A stretch of DNA of 64,000 nucleotides from DATAOG01 sp963840925 (lineage in GTDB: Bacteria > Pseudomonadota > Alphaproteobacteria > Geminicoccales > Geminicoccaceae). This document shows positions 1 through 9,814 of this stretch, piece after piece. Positions within the stretch are counted from its first letter, which is position 1. Every line of letters starts with the position of its first letter. The stretch covers positions 57,796 to 121,795 of the forward strand of contig CAWJAY010000047.1 in NCBI GenBank assembly GCA_963840925.1, given 5' to 3'. Made by a program: the position numbers and the translations under genes. The notes under the pieces are model-generated. The model was not told the origin of the DNA. It worked only from the letters and a program-made list of their open reading frames with translations, and made no database searches.

Positions 1-2
1 GG

Positions 3-449
3 GCGCGCAACACCGACCCGAGCCAGCAGCGTCGGTCGCCGGGTCGGGCTCAACCCCGGGCCAGGCCGACGAGCACCGCGATGAAGCCGGTGCCCGAGGC
101 GGCGGTCGGCGCTGTGCGCGACACGCTGCGGGAGAGCGGTGAGCCGGTCTCGGCGGGTGGCATGACCTTCATGCAGGCGCGGACCGCGAACGAGGTGCTC
201 AAGGCCCAGGAGCGCCGGGTCCGCCTGCAGCGGATGAAGGGTGAGCTGGTCGACCGGGCCCGGGCCGTAGCGCAGGTGTTCAAGCTCGCGCGCGAGGAGC
301 GCGACGCCTGGGTCAACTGGCCGGCCCAAGTGGCGGCGATGATGGCCGCCGAGCTCGAGGTCGACACGCACAAGCTGCACGCGGTGCTCGAGCGCCATAT
401 CCGCAACCATCTAGCGGAGCTCGCTGAAATCCGACCGAGCCTGCGCTGA
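3..449 (+). CDS. phage terminase small subunit-like protein (5' partial)
   Basis: The small terminase subunit recognises phage DNA for packaging. The visible C-terminal part has a charged helical stretch (MTFMQARTANEVLKAQERR, followed by basic and acidic heptads) typical of the small subunits that precede GpA-type terminases. The reading frame is open to the window edge, and the first ATG, at 81, would remove the N-terminal helix-turn-helix usual in the family. I therefore treat it as truncated by the window rather than starting at 81. The large subunit follows after about 140 bp, the standard packaging order. The family assignment rests on motif memory and synteny. Confidence 0.6.
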   Translation, partial: ARNTDPSQQRRSPGRAQPRARPTSTAMKPVPEAAVGAVRDTLRESGEPVSAGGMTFMQARTANEVLKAQERRVRLQRMKGELVDRARAVAQVFKLAREERDAWVNWPAQVAAMMAAELEVDTHKLHAVLERHIRNHLAELAEIRPSLR

Positions 450-587
450 CCATCACCAGGAGACCGAGTTCATGCTGAGGACGCTGCGCCGGTACCCGCT
501 GCTGGTCGGCACGCATGGTGCTGGGTCGTGCGTATGGCCCTGCACAAGCGGTCAGGCTTGCCTTCTGATCGACCGGGATGAGCAGCC

Positions 588-2642
588 CTGATCATCGCAG
601 CCGAACATATTGGCCCCGAGCTCTCCGGGCCCGACCCGGGCATCGAGCGCGTCTGGCGCGACGGGCTCACCCCGGACCCGCTGCTGACGGTCTCGGAGTG
701 GGCCGACCGCTACCGGGTGCTCTCGCAACGGGCATCGTCAGAGCCCGGGCGCTGGCGCACCGAACGAACGCCGTACCTCAAGGAGATCATGGACTGCCTG
801 TCGCCCTCCTCGCCCTACCAGCGGGTCGTGCTCATGAAGGGCTCGCAGGTCGGAGGGTCGGAGTGCGGCAACAACTGGATTGCATATGTAATTCACCAGG
901 CGCCGGGGCCGATGATGGCGGTGGCGCCGACGGTGGAGCTGGCCAAGCGCAACTCCAAGCAGCGGCTCGACCCGCTGATCGAGGAAAGCGAGGTCCTGCG
1001 CGAGCGGGTCAAGGAGCGCCGCAGCCGGGACAGCGGCAATACCGTGCTCTCGAAGGAGTTCCCGGGCGGCGTGCTGATCCTGACCGGCGCCAACAGCGCC
1101 GTGGGGCTGCGCTCGATGCCGGCACGCTATCTGTTCCTGGACGAGGTCGACGGCTACCCGGGCGACGTCGAGGGCGAGGGCGACCCGATCCTGCTCGCCG
1201 AGCGGCGCTCGGCCACGTTCCAGCGGCGTAAGATCCTGCTGGTCTCGACGCCCAAGACCAAGGGTCTGTCCCGGATCGAGCGGGAGTACGGGCAGAGCGA
1301 CCAGCGCCGGTACTTCGTGCCCTGCCCGCACTGCGACGAACACCAGACGCTGGAACTGGCGAACCTCCGCTGGCCCGAGGGCCGGCCGCGCGACGCCGAG
1401 TACGCCTGCTGCCATTGTGGCGCGCTGATTGGCGAGCGGCACAAGACCTGGATGCTCGAGCACGGCGAGTGGCGATCTACCGCCGATGGCGACGGCCGGA
1501 CCGCCGGCTTCCACCTCTCGAGCCTGTACAGCCCGGTCGGCTGGTTCAGCTGGGCCGATGCCGCCGAGATGTACGAGCAGGCCCGCAAGGCCCCGGACCT
1601 GATGAAGGGCTTCGTCAACACGGTGCTGGGGCTGCCGTTCGAGGAGGAGGCCGAGGCGCCCGAGTGGCAGCGGCTGTATGAGCGGCGTGAGAGCTACCGC
1701 ATTGGTCTGGTCCCTGCGGATGGCCTGTTCCTGACCGCGGGCGTCGACGTCCAGAAGGACCGGATCGAAGTCGAGGTGGTCGCCTGGGGCCGCGGCAAGG
1801 AGAGCTGGTCGGTCGACTACCGGGTGATCGAGGGCGACACCGCCAGAGCAGAGGTGTGGGCGATGCTGGACGTGGTGCTTGCCCGCGACTGGCCGCATGC
1901 CTCGGGCCACACCCTGCCGATCCGGGTGATGTGCGTGGATGCCGGCTACGCGACGCAGGACGTCTACGCCTGGGTGCGGCAGCACCCGCGGGCGAGCTGG
2001 GGCCCGGCCGGCGCCGCGGCGAGGCAGCCCAGGACCGCGGTCGCGGTCAAGGGGCGCGACCGGGACACGGCGCTGCTGCTGTCGGTGTCCAAGGCCGATG
2101 CCGGCAGCCGGCGGCGTGGGCTCCGGGTGTGGTCGGTCGGCACGCCAGTCGCCAAGGGCGAGCTGTACCGCTGGCTCAAGCTCGAGTGGCCGGCTTCCTG
2201 TTGGGCTACCGCCTCGCTACTTGAGGCCGGGGAGGCATCGGAGGCCGGGGCGAGCTTCCCGCCCGGCGCCTGCCACTTCCCGCAGTACGGCGAGGAGTAC
2301 TTCAAGCAGCTGACCGCCGAGCGGCTGGTGACCCGAATCGTCAAGGGCTTCCCGCGGGCATCCTGGGAGAAGGAGCCGGGCCGGCGCAACGAGAGCCTCG
2401 ACTGCCGGGTCTACGCCCGCGCCGCCGCCGCGATCTACGGCCTCGACCGGTTCGACGAGCGCCACTGGCGCGAGCTCGAACGGCAGCTCGGCCGAGACAG
2501 CCCAGCACTGGTCCGCAGCGAGCCACCGGCCGCAACCAAGCCAGCACCGGCGCCCCGCCCGCCGACGCGCCAGCAGTGGGTTCCAGACTGCGGCGAGGAC
2601 TGGTTCCGCACCGAGAGATTCGAATCGTGGTGGGATCGGTGA
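588..2642 (+). CDS. phage terminase large subunit, GpA family
   Basis: This is the ATPase/nuclease motor that cuts and pumps phage DNA into the prohead. A Walker A-like segment (KGSQVGGSE) lies near the N-terminus, Walker B (YLFLDEVDG) follows about 100 residues later, and a CPHC...CCHC zinc ribbon sits in the middle. The C-terminal nuclease part ends with the conserved RRNESLDCRVYA stretch. The first common start codon is GTG at 717. The frame is open back to 582, however, and the residues before 717 (LTVSEWADRYRVLS) are the conserved family N-terminus, so an upstream start such as CTG at 588 is more likely. The gene is intact, although the neighbouring phage genes are missing. Confidence 0.85.
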   Translation: MIIAAEHIGPELSGPDPGIERVWRDGLTPDPLLTVSEWADRYRVLSQRASSEPGRWRTERTPYLKEIMDCLSPSSPYQRVVLMKGSQVGGSECGNNWIAYVIHQAPGPMMAVAPTVELAKRNSKQRLDPLIEESEVLRERVKERRSRDSGNTVLSKEFPGGVLILTGANSAVGLRSMPARYLFLDEVDGYPGDVEGEGDPILLAERRSATFQRRKILLVSTPKTKGLSRIEREYGQSDQRRYFVPCPHCDEHQTLELANLRWPEGRPRDAEYACCHCGALIGERHKTWMLEHGEWRSTADGDGRTAGFHLSSLYSPVGWFSWADAAEMYEQARKAPDLMKGFVNTVLGLPFEEEAEAPEWQRLYERRESYRIGLVPADGLFLTAGVDVQKDRIEVEVVAWGRGKESWSVDYRVIEGDTARAEVWAMLDVVLARDWPHASGHTLPIRVMCVDAGYATQDVYAWVRQHPRASWGPAGAAARQPRTAVAVKGRDRDTALLLSVSKADAGSRRRGLRVWSVGTPVAKGELYRWLKLEWPASCWATASLLEAGEASEAGASFPPGACHFPQYGEEYFKQLTAERLVTRIVKGFPRASWEKEPGRRNESLDCRVYARAAAAIYGLDRFDERHWRELERQLGRDSPALVRSEPPAATKPAPAPRPPTRQQWVPDCGEDWFRTERFESWWDR

Positions 2643-2782
2643 ACGCCAGCACTCGCACCCCGCCGCGCTACGCCAAGCAGCCAGCGGACCAGCAGTTCGC
2701 CCGCCGGTGGTACTCCACGTGCAGCCCAGCCCGCTGCCGGTCGCACCCGGCGCCGGCGCTGATCAAAGGCAAACGCACCTGA
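2639..2782 (+). CDS. short ORF overlapping the terminase end, unrecognised
   Basis: A 47-codon frame starts with a GTG that overlaps the terminase stop region. This is the position of the small head-tail joining protein in lambdoid packaging modules. The product is basic and rich in Arg and Pro, and I see no gpW motif. It may be a decayed joining gene or a chance frame. Confidence 0.22.
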   Translation: MNASTRTPPRYAKQPADQQFARRWYSTCSPARCRSHPAPALIKGKRT

Positions 2783-3095
2783 TGACGGTATTCGAAGGCG
2801 GGGTGGACAGGACCTTCCGCGTTCGGGACCGGCACGGTCACACGTTGACGGGCGGCGGGCCGGTCCTGGCCGAGCATGGCAGATTCGAAGGGGTGGAAGT
2901 GAGACCGCCCGTCTCTGCGAGACAGCGGATCGCGGCTCTCATTGCTGGTCGGCAGAGATTGCATAGCGGCGCGCTGCGCGGGCACTGCACCAACGTGAAG
3001 GTTGCTGGATGAGCAAAGTCCGAGATCGGTCACCGGGGTGCTGCGCTCGCGACTCTCCGCATGACTGCCCGCACGACGCTGGCCGGTGCGGCCCG

Positions 3096-3590
3096 ATGAG
3101 GATCGTGGTCGTCTGCCCTAACGACGCGCCACCGCTTCTGCTCGAGACGGCCCGCCTGACTGCCTGGGGCTACGCGATGCTGGTCCGCGATAATGTCGAG
3201 CTGCGTGACGGGATGGGCAACTGCTGGATCGTCGCTGCCCTGGCGCACGGCGCGGCTCGCTCGCTCGGGCTGAAGCCGCAGCTCATCGGCGGGCAGGTCT
3301 TCGCCGACCAGCGCCCGCTGTTTTCTGGAGGCCACTTCTGGACGGCGATTGACAACCAGGTGATCGACAGCCTTCGCGCCGACATGTTGGTGGTCGGACC
3401 CATCGACGCCCCGCCGCGGGACAGCGCCCGCTACATGCCGATGCTTAAGGCCCGCCCTGGCTGGGCCAGCATGCGGGCGGCGGCGGCCCGAGATCTCCGG
3501 AATATGGCCGATGCTACCTACAGACGTATGCTCGATGACCCGCCGCCGCCGGCGGTGTGGCCTGAAGAAGCTGCCGAAAATCAAAGCTAG
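3096..3590 (+). CDS. putative transglutaminase-like/papain-fold cysteine protease
   Basis: The product is about 164 residues from an ATG at 3096; an upstream in-frame start at 3009 adds a low-complexity leader. A central NCWIVAALAHGAARSLG block, then GGHFWTAIDNQVIDSL about 40 residues later, supplies Cys, His and Asp in the order and context of transglutaminase/arylamine-acetyltransferase-like cysteine enzymes: Cys at the start of a helix, His before an aromatic, Asp after a strand. I do not recognise a named family. It sits between the phage terminase and IS1380, so it may be phage or host cargo. The enzyme assignment is inference from the triad pattern alone. Confidence 0.45.
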   Translation: MRIVVVCPNDAPPLLLETARLTAWGYAMLVRDNVELRDGMGNCWIVAALAHGAARSLGLKPQLIGGQVFADQRPLFSGGHFWTAIDNQVIDSLRADMLVVGPIDAPPRDSARYMPMLKARPGWASMRAAAARDLRNMADATYRRMLDDPPPPAVWPEEAAENQS

Positions 3591-3646
3591 CCTGCACGCC
3601 GGCCCGGACCATCGACCGCGAGCTTCGGCTTGAGCAGGTAGACCTC

Positions 3647-3867
3647 CTACACGGTCAGCACGAGCCTCGCCTGCACCGAGAGCGTGGAGGCGAATTCGAG
3701 GTCGACCGGCGTGCCATCCGCCGCGAGGTCGAACAGTATCGTATCCGCGAAGCGCACGTCGATCCGGACGTGAGTGCGGCGATAGTCGGATCGGCGCCCT
3801 TGATCAGGTCGTCATCACGGATGGTCTCAACCCGGATTTCCCAGATGATCGGGCATTTTGCTGACAC
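3647..3867 (-). pseudogene. remnant of an unrecognised gene next to IS1380
   Basis: The minus strand has protein-like sequence in two frames: IWEIRVETIRDDDLIKGADP, then RIDVRFADTILFDLAADG up to a TAG near 3647. The join lies around 3770-3790. The alternating hydrophobic pattern suggests beta structure. Its upstream end stops where the IS1380 copy begins, so insertion may have cut it. No family is recognised. Confidence 0.2.
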
Positions 3868-3941
3868 GACAGTTGGATTCCGGTCGATTTCTCAATGTGA
3901 TAGAGCGGATGGAGCGGGCCTGGGATGGCGGACGCGACGGG

Positions 3942-5275
3942 TGAAGCAAGAGCCGCTTCGGGTCGCCTTCGACCGCCGGATCAAGCTCGAGTTCCACGGC
4001 GCGCGGATCACCTCTGACGGCGGACTGCTCGCCTACCGCGAGCTGGACGATGCCCTCGGCCTGACCGCGACGGCCGCCTCGGCCTTGCGCGAAGGTCCGC
4101 GCGGGAAGAACACCCGCCACCGGCTGCTCGGCCTGCTGCGGCAATCGGTCTACGGCCGGCTGGCCGGCTACGAGGACGTCAACGACGCCGAACGCCTCGC
4201 CCATGATCCCGCGATGCGGGCCATGGTCGGCCGCGAGGGCATGGACCGACCGGCCGCTTCGACCAGCCAGATGGGCCGCTTCGAGACCGAGTGGCTGGCA
4301 CCGAGGAGAACCTCGCGGCTGCTGTCCGATCTGTCCGGTGCCTGGATCGACCGGGTGCACGGGCGCCGGCCGCCGGACGGCATCATCCTCGACATGGACA
4401 GCTCGGAGAGCGAGACCTACGGCCAGCAGGAGGGCTCGGCCTACAACGGCCACTTCGGCTGCACCTGCTACCACCCGCTGTTCCTCTTCAACCAGTTCGG
4501 CGACCTGGAGCGCTGCGCTGCTCCGTCGTGGCAACGTGCACAGCGCCAAGGGCTGGCGGCGCGGTGCTGGTGCCGGTGATCGCCCGCTACCGGGAGCCTC
4601 GGCATCCCCCAGTTCTTCCGCGGCGACGCGGCGTTCGCCAGGCCCGAGCTGTACGGCTGCTGGAGGCGGAGGGTATCCGCTACGCCATCCGCCTGAAGGC
4701 CAACGCGGTGCTGGAGCGGATCGCCCACTTGCTGACGCGGCCCGTGGGCCGCCCGCCGAACAAGCCGAAGGTGTTCTTCGCCAGCTTCAGCTACCAGGCG
4801 CAGAGCTGGGAGCGGCCGCGCCGCGTCGTGGTCAGGGTGGAGTGGCACCAGGGCGAACTGTTCCCGCGCGTCGGCTTCATCGTCACCAACCTGAAGCGGC
4901 CGGCCGGAGAGGGTCGGCCAGTTCTACAACGGCCGCGGCACGGCGGAGCAGTGGATCAAGGAGGGTAAGAATGCGGTGAGGTGGACGCAGCTGTCCTGCC
5001 ACGCGTTCAAGGACAACGCGGTGCGGCTGCAGCTGTTCGCCCTGGCCTACAACCTCGCCAACTTCCTGCGGCAGCTGGCGCTGCCGAAGGCGGTCGAGCA
5101 CTGGTCGCTGACGACCTTGCGCGAGAAGCTGGTCAAGATCGGCGCCAAGATCGTCCGGCACGGCCGGTACGTCGTCTTCCAGCTGGCCGAGGTCGCCGTG
5201 CCGAGGAAGCTGTTCGCCGAGATCCTGCGCCGGATCGACCGGCTGCGGCCACGGTCGCCGCCGCTCCCGGCATGA
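3942..5275 (+). pseudogene. IS1380-family transposase, multiply frameshifted
   Basis: The sequence matches the IS1380 group-1 DDE transposase in order: an N-terminal FDRRIKLEFHGARITSDGG block, the catalytic-region IILDMDSSES block, YHPLFLFNQFGDLE, then GIPQFFRGDAAFA with the second Asp. The C-terminal part has GRGTAEQWIKEGKNA with the Glu, then a leucine-rich tail. The frame changes near 4515, 4558, 4597, 4655 and 4908, so no intact product is made. The start is GTG at 3942. Terminal inverted repeats could not be fixed. The clustering of shifts in 400 bp suggests decay or poor consensus. Confidence 0.8.
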
Positions 5276-5629
5276 GCATCGCGAGCAACGATCGATGGCC
5301 ACTCGACAGGCGAGGTGCGTCCATGATCGACCGAGATCAGCCGAAAGCTGCCCAAAGAGGCGGGCGCAAGCCTCATGAGGCGGCTCCATGCCGCGTCCGG
5401 GGCTGGTGCGAGCACTCGCAAGCTTGCCGGATCCGGCGTAACGACGCACAATCGGACTTCGGAAGCTGCCCATCTGGAGAATCGCAGGATCACTATATTG
5501 CTTGACTTCAGGTTGTGGGCATATGAGGGTACTTGGGCATAAATGCTTTGGGAAACCGCGAACTGGCGGTGCCGAAGATGGCTTATCCCTGCCTGAAAGA
5601 AGTCGGGGAAGCGATGGACCAGGGGTAGA
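5276..5629. other. intergenic, no gene seen
   Basis: These 354 bp lie between the IS1380 transposase end and the phospholipase-domain gene. They should contain the IS1380 right end, but I could not identify a matching inverted repeat. From about 5500 on the sequence becomes visibly more AT-rich, like the gene that follows. Confidence 0.4.
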
Positions 5630-8134
5630 ATGATGTCGTCGCTCGGACCGCATTTCGGATGGCGCACCGCGCTCCTGATCGTCGCTGCCTTGATGGCGCC
5701 CTGGCCGGCTGAGGCGTGGGGTCTCAAAACCCACGCTTGGATCGCTCAACTGGTCATCGACGATGTTCTCGACGATGGGATGGTGAGTTTGCCGAGCGGC
5801 CAGCGGGCTGCGGTTCCGGCCGCTATCATCGCAGCCATTCGGGCGCATCCTGAGCGTTACCGGATGGGCAGCCTTGGCCCTGATGTATTTCCGGATCCGA
5901 TTGTCGGTCAGACCACGACCCATCCCGGCGTCGAAAATGGCTGGCATACAGATGACTGGCTGAAGCATCTGCTCGGTGCGGCCGACGATTTCGAAGAGCT
6001 CGCTTTTGTTTACGGTTTCGCCGGACATGCTGCCGGCGACATGTTCGCCCACACCTATGTCAACGCCTATGCCGGCGACATTTTCGTGCTTTCGGACGAG
6101 AACGAGGTCGAGCGCCGGCATTTCCTGCTCGAGAAATATCGACGCCGCGCTTCCCCCATTGCAGAACTCTGCCGGTGCTCCCATTGGAGACGACGGTTTC
6201 GGCACGGCAACAAGCTTTTCTCGCGATGCGCTCATCATCAATGGCACAGTGAGTGGACAATACAGGAAAGCCGGCACCGCTGTTCATTTGGTCGCGATGC
6301 ACTCAGTCTACAAATCAGTCGATCGCCTGGAGAAAGATACACAAGGCCTGATAAAGCAGATTACGGATTTCCTCGCCCCCTTCCTCCAAGATCAACTCAA
6401 ATTCCAAGCCGATCTTGCGTCCGGCAAATATGCCATTGAGGGGGCGGAAGCGGCCCTCCAAGTCGAGGAAGGTATTTTGGGTGTCAGGCGGGACGCCCAG
6501 AAATTTGCCGAACAGCGCGTCGAGGAGGCGAAGCGGATCATCAGAGACAATCCTGGCCTGATCAACGCACAAAACGACTTGTTCATAGCGCAGGCCAAGG
6601 TTGCGGCCGACGCTGCGGCCGAGGCCGTGCGGGTTGCAGCCGAGGTTGCGAACGCGATCAACGGCTTCGATGATGCAATCGGTGATCTCCAATATCGGCT
6701 CGGCCAGCTGGTCTGCGATATCATCGGCGTCGTTCTCCCCGAGTGCAACGAGATCAACGATAAGATCAGCGAGCTACGGGGCAAAATCACCTTTCAGAAG
6801 CAAAGACGGGATGCTGCCAAAGCGGCCGCCCGGGAAGCGGCGACCGCTCGGGATAATCTTAAGGCCGACTCGACCGGCTGCAACAGCAGCTGGACGAGGC
6901 CGCCGCCAACATCGCTTCCGGGGTCCTGGACGCTGCCGTTGCTGCCGCGCAGCTAGATCTACGCTTGCAAGAGGACGTCGTCGCTCAGAAACGCAAGACA
7001 CTCGACGAACTCCGAGCGGCTCAGAAACGCATCGCGGAAGAGCTGAGAAGGGTCGCGGGCATTGTCGACATCATCAAGGAAGCGATCAACAACTACAATC
7101 CAGTGACATTGTTGCTGCGTAATTGGCTGGGCGACATGCGTGTCGCGTCCGAGGAGTATATCAAGACGAGCCATCGGGCGGGGCTCTTGTTGCTCAACAC
7201 GTCAGGCAGTCCCGTTAGCCAATACAAGACGTGGCTCAGCTGCTATGCAAACGTTTTTCTTGGCGTGCCGCGCCAGATTGGCCAGGCGGGTTGCTTCGGC
7301 AAGGACAGCCTGGAGCGTCTCAAAGCAGAGTATGACAAAGCGATCGACGGTCTGCCCGAGATCCTGCGATGGATCATCGCACCCACGCGCGAGATCGAGA
7401 AAAAAGTAACAGCGCAACTGCGACCCGAGATCGATAAGGCCGAGCGGGATATCCTGGTCTTCCTGACTGATGATGAAAATACCGTCGATTTTCTCCTTTT
7501 GGTGGCCGATCCCAACAACGCCTCACGCGAAAAAATGATCGAGGCCTTCCAGGCAGACGGCACGAACAAGCGTCTTCTCGTCTTCGCGAATGTGGCGGAC
7601 CTTGTCGATCGCGATATCGGCCGCAGCGGCGGGGAACTGGATCCAGGCCGGTTCGCGGCTCTGTCTCATGCGATCACGATGGTCAAATTGGCCTTACTTG
7701 ATCCCCAAGCCCTCAATGCCCTCGTGAGCGAGCTGGCGCCGAACTACGTTTCGCCACGCTATGGAGCCCCGCTCTATCCAGCCCGACCGGGCAATTTCAC
7801 CTTGCTGTTCGACGTGCTGCGCAGCATCGACGGCAATCATCAGTGGCAGGCCTACGGATTGCCCTATCCTCGCTCCCGAGGAGGCGAGCTGAAAAAGCCC
7901 GGCGATCTGCCTTTCGGACATGATCATTTTGCGATTCGGTCACGGGGCTTGCAATTCTGGGTCGACCCTTATCTTCGCGAGCGCATGTTCCTGGCTATGT
8001 TCCCGACCGCGGTCCTTGGAACTCTCGGCGAGCGGCCGGAGCTGCAGTGGAAGACCTATCCATTTCCGGCCTGTCCGCAGAACCCGTTTCCCGCGACGCA
8101 GGATATCAACGGCAAGATTCCGGGACAAGGATGA
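5630..8134 (+). pseudogene. zinc-dependent phospholipase C-like domain protein with long coiled coil, frameshifted
   Basis: The N-terminus has a Sec signal peptide ending in AEA just before WGLKTHAWIAQ. The next 170 residues resemble zinc-dependent phospholipase C/S1-P1 type domains, with scattered zinc-ligand His and Asp including HTDDW and GFAGHAAGDMFAH. Shifts near 6160 and 6870 move the frame. The middle third is a long charged, Ala/Glu-rich coiled coil, and the C-terminal third is globular with no recognised domain. Summed over frames the protein is about 830 residues, far longer than single-domain relatives. Base composition is less GC-rich than the neighbours, which suggests separate acquisition. 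It is secreted or periplasmic if expressed. Function beyond the phospholipase fold is unknown. Confidence 0.55.
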
Positions 8135-8538
8135 CACGTGTGTTGTTGCGTCGTCACCCGACACTCCCATCAGCCTTCCGCATTTCGCGAACGCGGAGGA
8201 GTATTCTGCCCTTTATTTCCAATGTGACGCTCCGATGCTTGGGGACCGTCATTGGACGGTTATTGGCTCATATCGCGGCGAGGGATCGGCTCGACGCATG
8301 GCATCCGAGGTGGTGCTATGACTATCCCGACATGCTCGCTGAGGTTTGGGCGCCCAGAGGCTCGAACAGGTATTGGACCGTCATGGCGGCAGCGTGCACC
8401 TCAGCGGAGCGGGCAGCTGAGGTTCGCGACATGGTCATACGCCGAGGGATTGCTCACGACGCGTTCATCTGGCGCCAGCAGGCGCCATGGCTCAGGCCCG
8501 ACAAAGCACCGGGTTCGGTGCTGATCTCGGACAGGTAG
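8133..8538 (+). pseudogene. SPOR-like repeat protein or C-terminal continuation of the upstream protein, frameshifted
   Basis: Two related blocks appear in two frames: HWTVIGSYRGEGSARRMASEV (first frame, to about 8310) and YWTVMAAACTSAERAAEVRD followed by RRGIAHDAFIWR (second frame, to 8538). The aromatic-TV-hydrophobic start and the helix after it resemble SPOR peptidoglycan-binding repeats. The first frame has no start codon of its own and is open upstream across the stop at 8134. One more base shift there would make this the C-terminus of the phospholipase-like protein. SPOR identity is tentative. Confidence 0.35.
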
Positions 8539-8698
8539 CCGGCGTAGCAGGTGGTTGAAGAACTCGCTCGCCATCTGATCCTGGGCATGATTTTCGCTGT
8601 GCTTGGGGTAAGGGCGATAAAGTGATTGAGGTACTACGGGCGTGAGAGTTTTGACACTGTGCTCGGTGTCCAATCGTTTGATGAGAAGGGCGACGTCC
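8539..8698. other. intergenic, possible mobile-element debris
   Basis: About 160 bp lie between the SPOR-like frame and the first copy of the duplicated IS3 end. No coding frame or RNA is convincing. The position, next to stacked IS ends, suggests remnant mobile sequence, but no IS family signature was seen. Confidence 0.3.
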
Positions 8699-8865
8699 TG
8701 AGGTGGACCCCATCGTGAGGACCGGGGAGGGCCTGGTTAAGTTGGACGAGCGTCGTCCGTCGGTTCCGTTTCAAGCGGCATTGAGGTGGACCCCATCGTG
8801 AGGACCAGGGGAGGGCCTGGTTAAGTTGGACGAGCGTCGTCCGTCGGTTCCGTTTCAAGCGGCAT
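8699..8865. repeat. tandem duplication of the IS3 left end (83 + 84 bp)
   Basis: Positions 8699-8781 and 8782-8865 are near-identical head-to-tail copies, each starting TGAGGTGGACCCC and ending at GGCAT. The clear difference is one extra A in the second copy (GGACCAGGGG against GGACCGGGG). The second copy is continuous with the IS3 element and matches its other end better. The first is therefore an extra copy of the terminal repeat region. Confidence 0.9.
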
Positions 8866-9814
8866 CAATGGTCTGCTGAGATTGCCGCGGTGGGCATGTG
8901 GGCGACGCCGGGGCGTCGTCCAAGCTCCGAGCCGTAGGCTGGAGCGTCATGTCCACGGCGTTCGCGGGCAGGAGACCGGTCATCCCCGCCCGCCACACGG
9001 CCATTGGGGCACAGCCATCGAGTGCCTGATGGGGCCGCGTGGCGTTGTAGAACACGATCCAGGCGGCGATCCCGGCGCGCGCCTCACGGCCGTCGGCGTA
9101 GCTCTTCAGGTAGACCTCCTCGTACTTCAGCGATCGCCACAGCCGCTCGATGAAGACGTTATCTAGCCAGCGCCCACGGCCGTCCATTGAGATCCGCACG
9201 CCGGCTCGCTGCAGAACCGCGGTGAATGCGGTCGAGGTGAACTGGCTGCCCTGATCGGTGTTGAAGATCTCCGGCGCGCCGAACCGGGCGAGCGCCTCCT
9301 CCAGCGCCCGGACGCAGACGTCGGCATCGAGCGTGTTCGACAGCCGCCACGCCAGGACCGCTCGGCTCGCCCAGTCCATGATCGCGACCAGATAGAGGAA
9401 GCCGCGCCCGATCGGAACGTAGGTGATGTCGGCCGCCCAAACCTGGTTCGCTTGCTCGATCACAAGGCCGCGCAAGAGGTAGGGGTAGATCTTGTGTCCC
9501 GGCGCCGGCTTCGACGTCTGCGGCCTCGGGCCGAGGGCTGCGAGCCCCATCAGGCGCATCAGGCGCCGCACCCGCTTGCGATTGATCCGCTGCCCCTCGG
9601 CCCGCAGCATCGCCATCATCCGGCGCGAGCCGAAGAACGGCCAGGCCAGGAATAGCTCATCGAGCCGGCGCATGATCACAAGCTCGTCGGTGTCGGTGGC
9701 CGACGCAGGTCGGTAAACGTTCGAGCGCGCCAGCCCGAGCAGCCGGCACTGGCGTCGGATTGACAACCCGGCGTGAGCGCGATCGAGCATGGCTGTGCGG
9801 TCCGGAGCGCTCAT
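8855..9814 (-). CDS. IS3 transposase OrfB (DDE integrase core)
   Basis: The 319-residue catalytic half of the IS3 transposase is intact. The DDE triad is D129 (WAADITYV), D187 (NTDQGSQF) and E223 (FIERLWRSLK), giving the diagnostic 35-residue spacing between the last two. An N-terminal HTH_21-like region precedes it. The ATG overlaps the end of orfA by 4 bp. OrfB is normally made as an OrfAB fusion through -1 frameshifting, for which a slippery heptamer is present upstream. Confidence 0.93.
   Translation of the reverse strand: MSAPDRTAMLDRAHAGLSIRRQCRLLGLARSNVYRPASATDTDELVIMRRLDELFLAWPFFGSRRMMAMLRAEGQRINRKRVRRLMRLMGLAALGPRPQTSKPAPGHKIYPYLLRGLVIEQANQVWAADITYVPIGRGFLYLVAIMDWASRAVLAWRLSNTLDADVCVRALEEALARFGAPEIFNTDQGSQFTSTAFTAVLQRAGVRISMDGRGRWLDNVFIERLWRSLKYEEVYLKSYADGREARAGIAAWIVFYNATRPHQALDGCAPMAVWRAGMTGLLPANAVDMTLQPTARSLDDAPASPTCPPRQSQQTIDAA

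Larger units (their letters stand above)
1..3590 (+). mobile_element. prophage remnant (terminase module)
   Basis: The plus strand starts with terminase small- and large-subunit genes in phage order. After the large subunit, where a head-tail joining protein and portal would be expected, only a short unrecognised ORF and a cysteine-protease-like protein follow. An IS1380 copy comes next. No portal, capsid, integrase or lysis gene is visible. The left edge lies outside the window, so this could also be the broken end of a larger prophage. The right boundary is approximate. Confidence 0.55.

Noticed and set aside
738..1985. 415-codon open frame on the minus strand opposite the terminase gene
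   Set aside because: It is a high-GC shadow of the intact GpA gene, with low-complexity composition and no recognisable domain.
8699..8865. possible CRISPR-like repeat
   Set aside because: There are only two copies, adjacent and 83-84 bp long, matching the IS3 terminus. There is no spacer and no cas gene in the window.
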